Source of the DNA: an uncultured Clostridia bacterium
Lineage (GTDB): Bacteria > Bacillota > Clostridia > Christensenellales > UBA1242
Length of the DNA stretch: 64,000 bases
Assembly: GCA_949949035.1 (NCBI GenBank)
Contig: CATLHJ010000001.1
Span: 70,116-134,115 of the forward strand
Direction: 5' to 3'
Under the pieces are notes generated by a model. That model was not told the DNA's origin. It saw only the letters and a program-made list of their open reading frames with translations, and ran no database searches. A program made the translations under genes and the position numbers. This document shows, one piece after another, positions 1 through 7,314 of this stretch (positions are counted from its first letter, which is position 1; the number at the start of each line of letters is the position of its first letter).

Positions 1-666
1 AATACGTGCCCCCATGTCAATGTATTTTTTCGGGTTGCGTAAGAAGTCAACAATTTCGGCAACCTGTTCTTTTTCTTCATCAATGCCGGCAACGTCGGTA
101 AAGCGCGTTGGGCCATTGAAAACCACGGTCGCCCGATTTTGGGTCATACCGGACAAACCATTTTTACCCGACATGCCGCGCCACAAAACGAAGATCACGC
201 CGCCAATCATAATTAAGTATAAGATGGGCATGACCCAATCCACCCACGAGGTCGGTGTTGCTCCGGAAGCCACTTTAATGCCTTGGCAGTCCGCCAAAAT
301 TTCGCGGACAATACCGGTCGAATCATACAAGGTCGCGGACGCGTATTTTTGCATCAACGACGGATTGTTGTTCAAGGCTTCGCGCACAGTTAAATCTTTC
401 ACTACGTCATTGTTAACGATATAGTAGGTGTAATCGACTTTATAAACACCGTAAATGGTGTTTTTGTCGGCATCTTGGTGCCAAACAAAAGTCCCGTCCG
501 TACTGTTCTCAATCTTTTCCATCCCGACCGCCGTGCGGAACGCGTCGACCGTCATGGTCGGTAACGATTTATTGGGCGTGGCCAGTTGTACTAATAAAAT
601 TACCAGTACAATCGCGACCAGCAACCACAGCCAATTAAACTTTTTCTTTTTAGGTTGTTGTTCCAT
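1..666 (-). CDS. ftsH: ATP-dependent zinc metalloprotease FtsH, N-terminal part
   Basis: The first 222 codons of a gene running off the left edge. The product starts [12 protein letters not shown], has a membrane segment at about residues 11-29, an extracytoplasmic FtsH_ext-type region, a second membrane segment near residues 146-166, and then the signature linker into the AAA domain ([20 protein letters not shown]). FtsH is a membrane-anchored hexameric AAA+ zinc protease that degrades misassembled membrane proteins and short-lived regulators. The catalytic half lies outside the window. A TATAAT box on this strand (676-681) ends nine bases before the ATG and there is no Shine-Dalgarno, fitting the short-leader pattern of this genome. 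It is divergent from uvrC with a 29-base gap. Confidence 0.93.
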   Translation of the reverse strand, partial: MEQQPKKKKFNWLWLLVAIVLVILLVQLATPNKSLPTMTVDAFRTAVGMEKIENSTDGTFVWHQDADKNTIYGVYKVDYTYYIVNNDVVKDLTVREALNNNPSLMQKYASATLYDSTGIVREILADCQGIKVASGATPTSWVDWVMPILYLIMIGGVIFVLWRGMSGKNGLSGMTQNRATVVFNGPTRFTDVAGIDEEKEQVAEIVDFLRNPKKYIDMGARI

Positions 667-695
667 AACTAATAGATTATACTATTTATAGCCAA

Positions 696-1820
696 ATGAC
701 AATGATAAATATTAAGGAAAAACTGAAAACTTTGCCGACCGACCCCGGGGTCTACGTAATGAAAGACGCAGGTGGCGGTATTATATATATCGGTAAGGCT
801 AAAAACCTGAAAAACCGCGTGTCGTCGTACTTCCGTGGGGCGCACGACGCCAAAGTGACCGCGATGGTGGCGCACATTGCCGATTTGGAATGGTTTACCG
901 TGGCGACCGAAAACGACGCATTGTTTTTGGAAGCCAATTTAATTCACAAGCATCAACCTAAATACAATATCTTATTGAAAGACGACAAAAAGTTCCCTTA
1001 TATCAATATTGACGGGGACCAAATCCGTGTTGTGCGGACCAACAAGGGTAGTGGTCAATTTTACGGGCCGTACTTCAACGGGATTTACGTTAAGTACTTA
1101 ATGGACATTATCCGCAGTGTTTACCATAATGACCCGCAACTGGCCGCCGAATTTTTGACCGGTAAACGTTACGACGAAGTGACCGCCATTTTTACCGACC
1201 GGATGCAAAAAGCCAGTGCCATGCAACAGTTTGAGTTGGCGATTGCTTACCGTAATGTGTTGGCGATGTTGCAACGTTTGCAAAACCGCGCCCGCGTGCA
1301 AGCCACCGCCGAAGACGCCAACGCTTTTACCTTGGGGGCGTGTCGGGAACTGGGAGAGTTGTTGGGACTGGCGAAAACGCCACGCCGCATCGAGTGTTAC
1401 GACATTTCGCACACGGCGGGAGAGTACGTGGTTGCGTCCATGGTCGTCTTTATTGACGGGGCGCCCGACAAAAGCCAGTACCGCCGTTTCCGCATTAAGC
1501 ACGGGCTGGGGAACAACGACTTTTTGTCTATGCACGAAGTTTTAGGGCGTCGCTTAAAACACCGCGAATGGGCGTACCCCGATATTATCGTGATTGATGG
1601 GGGCAAAGGACAATTAAGCGCGGTAGACAAAGTGGACGGTATTACCTTTATTTCGTTGGCTAAACGCTTTGAATTGGTTTATACCACCACCCAAGACGAA
1701 CCCATTGTGTTGCCGTTACGCAGTTACGCGTTGCGTTTATTGCAACGGATTCGTGACGAAGCCCACCGTTTCGCGATTACCTATCACCGCCACTTGCGCG
1801 ACAAAATCCGTACGGAATAA
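696..1820 (+). CDS. uvrC: Excinuclease ABC subunit C, minimal form
   Basis: UvrC makes both incisions around UvrAB-marked DNA lesions. The GIY-YIG nuclease domain is at about residues 1-95 (PGVYVMKD, YIGKAKNLKNR). A UVR-like helical pair lies at about 150-195, and the RNase H-like nuclease follows with IECYDISH, PDIIVIDGGKGQL and the terminal block IRDEAHRFAITYHR. At 374 residues it is far shorter than the usual 590-620. It lacks the cysteine loop after the GIY-YIG domain, most of the middle region preceding the RNase H fold, and the entire C-terminal helix-hairpin-helix domain. The stop at 1818-1820 is followed directly by the next promoter, so I see no frameshifted remainder. An in-frame ATG at 702 is an alternative start. 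Confidence 0.9.
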   Translation: MTMINIKEKLKTLPTDPGVYVMKDAGGGIIYIGKAKNLKNRVSSYFRGAHDAKVTAMVAHIADLEWFTVATENDALFLEANLIHKHQPKYNILLKDDKKFPYINIDGDQIRVVRTNKGSGQFYGPYFNGIYVKYLMDIIRSVYHNDPQLAAEFLTGKRYDEVTAIFTDRMQKASAMQQFELAIAYRNVLAMLQRLQNRARVQATAEDANAFTLGACRELGELLGLAKTPRRIECYDISHTAGEYVVASMVVFIDGAPDKSQYRRFRIKHGLGNNDFLSMHEVLGRRLKHREWAYPDIIVIDGGKGQLSAVDKVDGITFISLAKRFELVYTTTQDEPIVLPLRSYALRLLQRIRDEAHRFAITYHRHLRDKIRTE

Positions 1821-1827
1821 ATAGGGC

Positions 1828-1856
1828 TTGTATTTTTGTGGTCTTTGTGCTATAAT
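1828..1856 (+). promoter_or_regulatory. Promoter of repeat-headed lipoprotein locus 1
   Basis: The -35 box TTGTAT is at 1828-1833, followed by a 17-base spacer and the extended -10 GTGCTATAAT (TATAAT at 1851-1856). Only seven bases separate the -10 box from the ATG at 1864, so transcription should begin at or beside the start codon. The same boxes and spacer occur before the loci at 15009 and 62459. Confidence 0.8.
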
Positions 1857-1863
1857 TTAACGT

Positions 1864-3605
1864 ATGGAACGAACGAACGAACGAACGAACGAACGAACGA
1901 ACGAACGAACGAACGAACGAACGAACGAACGAACGAACGAACGAACGAACGAACGAACGAACGAAGGCGTAAATTAACTATTTTTGGCAGTTTGTTAACT
2001 GCTGTTATTTTAATTGGCGTGGCGGTGATTACCGCGTGTGCCGTGAATATTAAACCCAGTAAGGCCGCGGACAAACCGACCGCTACACCGACCATTTTGG
2101 ACGGGGCAACACCTGAATATACGGGTACCGCACAAAAAATTGTCACGGATTTACCCGACGGCATGCGGTACTATATTACTACCGAACAAATCGACCCGAC
2201 CACAATTGACGCGGGCAAAATTGTGCCCAAAGGTTACACCGCGTTAGATTACCTAAAAAGTACTGGTACGCAATACATTGATACTGGGTTCAAAACCACA
2301 ACGGGTATGGTAGCGAGATTTGCGGCAGAGTGGCATGGCAGTAGTACTTCTGACTGTGTTATCGGTTCTAATTCAACTTTACGTAATTATGCTCTTTTAA
2401 GGCCAGAACACGGCAACTGGGAATTTGGGTTCGGTAATAAAATACTAACCGCTGGTTCCAATTATTCCGCCAATACTAAATATATGGTGCAATTTTCAAC
2501 TATCAGTCGTAATGGTTATTTGGAAGTAAATAATGAACGTTTAATTACGGATAACTCTGCGCAAAATACACCGGCTAATATCAATGTTTTATTATTTACT
2601 AGTGCAATGATGGAATCTATGGCCTGCAGGGCTAATGTGTACTACACAACCATCTGGGACAGTGCCGGTAAGTTAGTCCGTGATTTTGTCCCCGTAAGTA
2701 AAGACAACGGCGACGGTACGTTTACGTTAGGCATGTACGATGTTTATAATGATGTTTTTTACAAAAACGACGGCACGGATGAATTTATCCCTGGCGAAAC
2801 CGTTAACACCGCCATTAAAGATTGGGAATGGTCAGACAGTGTGGACGATGAGCAAAACAATGTAACCTTGCAAGCCAACACCAAATATTACGTGTATTAT
2901 TACACACCAAATACCGACACCACGACGGTCACCCCGTTGGCGGTGAAAGAGTTTTACGTAAATTGTACCAATCACGTTTACGGCGAGTGGACAACAACCA
3001 CGCCGGCGACATGTACCACCGACGGTGTTCGCGAACACACCTGTACGGGTTGTGGTCATACCGAAAACGAAGTTATCCCCGCCACGGGACACGATTACCA
3101 GATCGCCGACGATGTGCCCGCAACCTGTACGGAAGCCGGTTATACGCGTTACGAATGTACCCATTGCCACGACGATTACCAAACCAGCGGGGCAGAGCAA
3201 AAACCCTTGGGTCACCAATATTTACCCGAAAATGATACGGTAACGCAACCCAGTTGTACCGAGGCTGGGTATACTACTCACATTTGCGAACGGTGCCGAC
3301 ACACTTACCAAAGCGATTACGTACCGGCCACGGGTCACAATTACAGCACGTGGACAACCACTGAACCGGCGACCACGGAGCACGCCGGCGAACAAAAACG
3401 CACCTGCCACTGCGGCGCCGAACAAGTGCGTACCATACCGGCCTTGGCGGGTACCACTACCGACGGCGGTAAAGATAACACCGCCCCCTTGCTGTGGGGC
3501 ATTATCATTGGCGTAATCGCGGTACTGGCGGGCTGCGGTGGTCTGGCGTGGCTGCTGATCGTCTTGTTCAAACCCAAAAAGAAAGAGAAAGTCGCCGCGG
3601 CGTAA
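1864..3605 (+). CDS. Phase-variable surface lipoprotein, locus 1 (out of frame in this assembly)
   Basis: The ATG at 1864 is followed by 24 GAAC units and one GAAG variant. From this ATG the reading frame ends at a TAA at 1975-1977. The 540-codon body is open in another frame and needs one unit more or two fewer to connect. The body encodes a lipoprotein signal peptide with the lipobox ITAC (Cys codon 2037-2039), then a lectin/LamG-like region beginning YLKSTGTQYIDTG (about 2250-2790). Four cysteine-containing repeats (CxxC plus GH motifs, about 2965-3450) follow, and finally a membrane segment with a lysine-rich tail (about 3475-3600). It is probably a cell-surface adhesin-like protein; no ligand can be named. 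The first 90 bases after the repeat are nearly identical to locus 2. AGA and AGG codons in the lectin-like part are unlike the neighbouring genes. Confidence 0.75.
1867..1966 (+). repeat. Tetranucleotide repeat (GAAC)24 plus GAAG
   Basis: Twenty-four uninterrupted GAAC units (1867-1962), then GAAG. The repeat lies inside the coding region directly after the ATG and reads as N-E-R-T periods in all frames without a stop. A change of one unit shifts the frame by one base. The in-frame state requires the total number of units (including GAAG) to be 2 modulo 3; it is 25 here. The count in an assembly of short reads may be unreliable. Confidence 0.95.
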
Positions 3606-3670
3606 GGCGTGTTACTTAATTAGTATAATAACCCCCGAACGGCAAATACTAGGTGCAAGGAGGGGAGCAA

Positions 3671-3904
3671 ATGAACAAGGTGATGAAAATTGTTGACGTG
3701 GTGGCGTTTGTCATTCTGTTAATTGGGGGACTGAACTATTTAATTGCGGGTTTGTTCGGTTGGGATTTGATGGCGATGATGTTCGGGGCTTCAATCAGTG
3801 TGATTGGCCGCATCGTTTACGCTTTGATTGGTGCCGCCGCGTTGCTATTGTTGGGTACCGTAATTGCCCGCACCATTATGAAAAGCAAAAAGCAAAACGC
3901 CTAA
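3671..3904 (+). CDS. DUF378 family small membrane protein
   Basis: A 77-residue protein with two membrane segments (about residues 6-30 and 41-66) and the family pattern IVDVVAFVILLIGGLNYLIAGLFGWDL. A basic tail follows (KSKKQN). DUF378 proteins are widespread small membrane proteins of unknown function. The start at 3671 is chosen because AAGGAGG lies just upstream at about 3658-3664; an ATG-less extension to 3653 is unlikely. A TATAAT at 3624-3629 would give a leader of about 35 bases, so unlike its neighbours this gene uses a conventional ribosome-binding site. A hairpin terminator follows. Confidence 0.82.
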   Translation: MNKVMKIVDVVAFVILLIGGLNYLIAGLFGWDLMAMMFGASISVIGRIVYALIGAAALLLLGTVIARTIMKSKKQNA

Positions 3905-3925
3905 CCGTCAAAAATAAAGTCAATT

Positions 3926-3953
3926 AACGCCTTGCCAAGTCAGGGCGTTTTTT
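3926..3953 (+). terminator. Rho-independent terminator after the DUF378 gene
   Basis: Stem AACGCC (3926-3931) pairs with GGCGTT (3944-3949) across a 12-base loop, followed by a run of T to 3953. It separates the DUF378 gene from the tRNA gene. Confidence 0.75.
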
Positions 3954-3975
3954 GTTATACTGTTTACAGGTTCGT

Positions 3976-4052
3976 GCGTCGCTAGCTCAACTGGATAGAG
4001 TATTTGGCTTCGAACCAAACGGTTGGGGGTTCGACTCCCTCGCGACGCACCA
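3976..4052 (+). tRNA. tRNA-Arg (anticodon TCG)
   Basis: A 77-base cloverleaf with a perfect seven-pair acceptor stem (GCGTCGC with GCGACGC), D-arm GCTC..GAGT, anticodon stem TTTGG/CCAAA with loop CTTCGAA (anticodon TCG, reading CGA and other CGN codons), T-arm with GGTTCGACTCC, and an encoded 3' CCA. Arginine codons in most neighbouring genes are CGN. Confidence 0.95.
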
Positions 4053-4078
4053 ATTTTTATTAAAGGAGAAACCGCGAA

Positions 4079-4750
4079 ATGGAAAAAATCTTCAAAAGTT
4101 CTAAAAGCGAAAAGAGAGCCTTAAAATTATTAAACAAAAATATGCTCAATGTTTTGTCAATTGGGATCAGTACTGGTGGTTCGGCAGAAATCAATATCGC
4201 TCGTCGGTGCCCTAACGCTAAAATTATTGCTACCACCATTGACGAAAAGGGGTTGCAATTTTCTAACGAAAAGTTGAAAAATTACGCGGAAGCGAAAAGA
4301 ATTGTTACCAAACTTGAAGATGTTACCGAAAAGATGCCTTATGCCAATGACACCTTTGATTTTATTTATGCTCGATTAGTTCTGCATTATCTCAATAAGC
4401 AACAACTGGCAAAGGCACTTAGTGAAATTTATCGTGTGCTTAAACCGGCAGGAAAATTTTTCATTGTTGCCCGAAACAATAAAGAATGGGAACTAACTAA
4501 ACCAGAGTTTATTGTTAGCTATGATGAAGCAACGAATATGACCACTTACTACCAACAATGGAAGAAGGAAACAGTCAGAACGCGACAATTTTTGTCCAAA
4601 GAACAATTACAAGCAGTTTTAAGTAAGCAAGGTTTTAAGATTGAACGCTGCAAAGAATATCGCGAATACCTTTATACCGATTACGAACGAACCAAGCAAA
4701 ATAAATCAAGTAAACCGAACTATTTAACGGAAGTTGTGGCAACTAAATAA
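4079..4750 (+). CDS. Class I SAM-dependent methyltransferase
   Basis: A 223-residue protein with the Rossmann SAM-binding strand VLSIGISTGG (about residues 26-35), an acidic residue after the second strand (ATTID), motif FDFIYARLVLHYL (about 97-109), and the post-motif region RVLKPAGKFFIVA, typical of Methyltransf_11/25-type enzymes acting on small molecules or proteins. The substrate cannot be predicted. GGAGAAA precedes the ATG. The gene begins 27 bases after tRNA-Arg, is visibly more A+T-rich than its surroundings, and uses AGA for arginine, which suggests acquisition next to a tRNA gene. It ends exactly where the convergent permease gene ends. Confidence 0.82.
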   Translation: MEKIFKSSKSEKRALKLLNKNMLNVLSIGISTGGSAEINIARRCPNAKIIATTIDEKGLQFSNEKLKNYAEAKRIVTKLEDVTEKMPYANDTFDFIYARLVLHYLNKQQLAKALSEIYRVLKPAGKFFIVARNNKEWELTKPEFIVSYDEATNMTTYYQQWKKETVRTRQFLSKEQLQAVLSKQGFKIERCKEYREYLYTDYERTKQNKSSKPNYLTEVVATK

Positions 4751-5884
4751 TTATTCAGCAGCTGCTTGTTTTAGGGTAGTGCGTTTGAGACGAATAGCGT
4801 AACTGGCGACGATGATGGCAAGTATGACGAGTAATGTCGCGAAAGTTATGAATAACAGTGGCACGTCGAAAGTGTAACGGGGCATGTTGGCGACATTGCG
4901 AAAAATCAGGTTAACCATTAAGGTTAATAAGCCGTACTGGTAAACGGTGCCGGTGGCGAAGCCTAGCAACAGCCACGGCAAAAAGCCACCGAAGATCGCC
5001 CAAGTGCATTCGCTCCAGTAGTAACCAAAGGCGCGCATCAGGGTCAAGTTAGTGGTGTTAGCGTTGACCAGTGCGGTCAGCGCTAGCAAGAGACAAACCC
5101 CCGCCAGTACCAAGCCAATTAGTAAAATAATTAAGCCCATGCTGCTGGTGTCTAATTGCCGCCACATGGAAAAAGCCATTTGCACCATGGCGGCAAAGCA
5201 AAAAACGCCGAATACCACAAAAAAGGTTAGTGATTTTTTGGTACTGACACATTTGCTTTGCATTTCGCGTAAGAAAGAGCGTGCTTTGGTATGGCGGTCG
5301 GGTTTGACTTTTAGGTTAGCCACTCCGCCGCGGAACAGGTCGCTGACGGGTTGACGCAAGGTCAGTCCCGCGAACAGGCACGCCAGTCCCGCATACAACA
5401 TGGTGGGTAGGATTACCAGTACTACCAGCAAAGTGGGGTGAAAGGTAATCGCCACCTTAGGCAGTCCGTTGATCAATAAATTATCGTAAATGTACGGCAT
5501 GATTAGGTGTCCGCACCCGTAGCCCAAGGTGGTGCCGAGCAGGACACTGCCACCAAACACCCAAAATTGGCGGGCGATTTGCCAGTTACTGTAACCCATG
5601 GCTTGCAAAATGCCCAGTTCACGGGTGTGTTGGTTAATGTACAAGCGAATATAAAACAGCAACATAATCACCGCGATGACGGCCATAAAACCGCCGCTGA
5701 TGCCCGCGGTAAATTGGGCCATGGCCAGTTGAGCGTTATAGAGTGGCAGCAAATCAGCGGGTACGTGCGGCAAATTGATCACATCCCAATAAAAATTGAG
5801 AAAAAAAGTGCACACGAACACGGCACAAAAGGTGACAATACTAATGCCCAGCAGTTTTACCAAGTCTTTAAGCCTAATAATCAT
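4751..5884 (-). CDS. ABC transporter permease, FtsX/MacB type
   Basis: About 377 residues with roughly eight hydrophobic segments in two sets of four, without a large extracellular domain. The motif RELGILQAMGYSNWQI after the second segment is the FtsX-fold signature, and a weaker copy (LTLMRAFGYYWSE) appears in the second half. It would pair with the ATPase encoded just upstream as a mechanotransmission or efflux-type exporter, such as those for lipids, peptides or antibiotics. The start at 5884 (MIIRLKDL) leaves one base after the ATPase stop; an upstream TTG is possible. Last gene of a three-gene TetR operon. Confidence 0.85.
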   Translation of the reverse strand: MIIRLKDLVKLLGISIVTFCAVFVCTFFLNFYWDVINLPHVPADLLPLYNAQLAMAQFTAGISGGFMAVIAVIMLLFYIRLYINQHTRELGILQAMGYSNWQIARQFWVFGGSVLLGTTLGYGCGHLIMPYIYDNLLINGLPKVAITFHPTLLVVLVILPTMLYAGLACLFAGLTLRQPVSDLFRGGVANLKVKPDRHTKARSFLREMQSKCVSTKKSLTFFVVFGVFCFAAMVQMAFSMWRQLDTSSMGLIILLIGLVLAGVCLLLALTALVNANTTNLTLMRAFGYYWSECTWAIFGGFLPWLLLGFATGTVYQYGLLTLMVNLIFRNVANMPRYTFDVPLLFITFATLLVILAIIVASYAIRLKRTTLKQAAAE

Positions 5885-5885
5885 C

Positions 5886-6572
5886 TTACCACCCAATTTC
5901 GCGGGCGGATTTCGGGTGGGCGTTATGGTAAGTCCCCACGATTTTGCCGCTGTTCATTTTAATGACGGTATTGGCGGTTTCCGCGATGTTTTGGTTATGG
6001 GTTACCATGATCATCGTTAAGCCCAAGGCGCGTTGTAGTTCTAACACGTACGCTAAAGCATTACGACCGGTCTCTTCGTCCAAGGCGCCCGTTGGTTCGT
6101 CAAGGAATAAAACTTTAGGCTTTTTGGCTAACGCGCGTGCCAAACAGACCCGTTGTTGCTCACCGCCCGACAGAGTGTACGGTTTGCTGTTTAGTTTATC
6201 CGTTAAACCCACCGCGGCGATAATCGCGGGGTAGTCACGGTTACCCGCCAAGTCGGCGCCCAGTTTAACGTTTTGGGCGACGGTTAAATGGGGTAGCAAG
6301 TAATACCTTTGCCACACGAAGCCCACATTCTGTCGGCGGAATTTGGTTAATGCGCGGTCATTTAACTGATAAATATCTTGCTCGTCGTATAGAACAGTGC
6401 CACGGTCGGGACGTTCTAAACCCGCCATGATGTTCAAGGCGGTGGATTTGCCCGAACCCGACGCCCCGAGAATGACGACAAACTGTCCGTCGTCAATGGT
6501 TAATGACAGGTCGTGCAGTACTTTGACTGCGCCGTGGTTAAAGGATTTATTGATGTTGGTTACTTTAATCAT
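5886..6572 (-). CDS. ABC transporter ATP-binding protein, MacB/LolD type
   Basis: A 228-residue nucleotide-binding domain. Walker A GASGSGKST is near residue 36, a Q-loop region follows (NVGFVWQRYYLLPHLT), the signature is LSGGEQQRV, Walker B is VLFLDEPTGALDEE, and the H-loop is MVTHNQ. Length and motifs fit the LolD/MacB/FtsE class that energises FtsX-fold permeases. Its ATG overlaps the end of the TetR gene by eight bases with AAGGAG upstream, so the three genes are translationally linked. The substrate is unknown. Confidence 0.9.
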   Translation of the reverse strand: MIKVTNINKSFNHGAVKVLHDLSLTIDDGQFVVILGASGSGKSTALNIMAGLERPDRGTVLYDEQDIYQLNDRALTKFRRQNVGFVWQRYYLLPHLTVAQNVKLGADLAGNRDYPAIIAAVGLTDKLNSKPYTLSGGEQQRVCLARALAKKPKVLFLDEPTGALDEETGRNALAYVLELQRALGLTMIMVTHNQNIAETANTVIKMNSGKIVGTYHNAHPKSAREIGW

Positions 6573-7146
6573 TGTTTTTCTCCTTGTGGTGAGTAAGCAA
6601 TAGCCCAGTAAAGACTTCTGTCAATTTTTGGGAAATCTCGTCGGTGGTGAACACACAAACCTTAGTGGCAATCAAGGTCGCGATACCGTGAGTATACAAC
6701 CACAAATGCTGATACATGACCAAGGCGGCGTCGCGAGGCAGTCCGTAACTGGTGATAATTGATTGTAAAATTGTTTCATAATTATCTTCAATTAAGTTTA
6801 ACACCTGTGGCAGTTGTGGTATAACGTTCCGTTCTTGCATAAATAGTAACTGAAACAATTTGGGTTCGTCCGTAGCAAATTTAATGTAGGCAGTACCAAC
6901 ACTTTTGAAGGGTAGAGATTCCGTTAGTGCACGGTTAATGTAGGTATTGTATTTGGCCTGCGCGGCATCAAGCACCGCCTGTCGGACTTCGCCCATGTCG
7001 TTAAACAGGCTGAAAATTACCTTAGGTGAGGCACATAGTTCGCCGGCAATTGCCCGCGCGGTAACCGCGGTCAGTCCTTGTTCGCGGGCTAGGCCAAAGG
7101 CGACGGCAATAATCTGTTCACGGGTAAATTTGAATTTAGGTGGCAT
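6565..7146 (-). CDS. TetR family transcriptional regulator
   Basis: 193 residues. The N-terminal helix-turn-helix (about residues 8-55: FTREQIIAVAFGLAREQG, TARAIAGELCASPKVIFSLF) is of TetR type, followed by an all-helical ligand-binding domain. It is the first gene of the regulator-ATPase-permease operon, a common arrangement in which the regulator represses its own exporter until a ligand binds. AAAGGAG precedes the ATG. A 14-base perfect palindrome lies about 40 bases upstream of the start and is the likely operator. Confidence 0.88.
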   Translation of the reverse strand: MPPKFKFTREQIIAVAFGLAREQGLTAVTARAIAGELCASPKVIFSLFNDMGEVRQAVLDAAQAKYNTYINRALTESLPFKSVGTAYIKFATDEPKLFQLLFMQERNVIPQLPQVLNLIEDNYETILQSIITSYGLPRDAALVMYQHLWLYTHGIATLIATKVCVFTTDEISQKLTEVFTGLLLTHHKEKNND

Positions 7147-7180
7147 GGCATTGTACTCCTTTGTTTGGTAGATAACACAC

Positions 7181-7199
7181 GTTGCGCAACACGTGTTGC
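7181..7199. promoter_or_regulatory. Palindromic operator candidate for the TetR regulator
   Basis: Two overlapping palindromes: GTTGCGCAAC (7181-7190) and GCAACACGTGTTGC (7186-7199). The half-site GTTGC thus occurs three times in alternating orientation, 35-53 bases upstream of the tetR-like ATG (7146). This is the size and placement expected for a TetR-family operator. No binding data exist. Confidence 0.55.
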
Positions 7200-7278
7200 T
7201 TATTGTAACTTTTAACGTAGGACAATGTCAATTACTAATTTACGTACGGGAAATTTTAACTAATTTGGTGTGTAGTGA

Positions 7279-7308
7279 TTGCCAAAGGGCAAGGTACTTT
7301 GCTATAAT
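7279..7308 (+). promoter_or_regulatory. Promoter directly abutting the ATG at 7315
   Basis: TTGCCA (7279-7284), 18-base spacer, TATAAT (7303-7308). Six bases separate the -10 box from the ATG and there is no Shine-Dalgarno, so the transcript is probably leaderless. This decides the start at 7315 over an in-frame TTG at 7279. Confidence 0.7.
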
Positions 7309-7314
7309 AACAAC

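Noticed and set aside
1836-1863. TTG start upstream of the repeat putting locus 1 in frame
   Set aside because: It would lie upstream of the -10 box (1851-1856) and so outside the transcript, and it has no ribosome-binding site.
1850-2164. Minus-strand open frame with S-F-V-R repeats, antisense to the GAAC repeat (also 14939-15268)
   Set aside because: It is the mirror of a stop-free tetranucleotide repeat and has no promoter, ribosome-binding site or conserved continuation.
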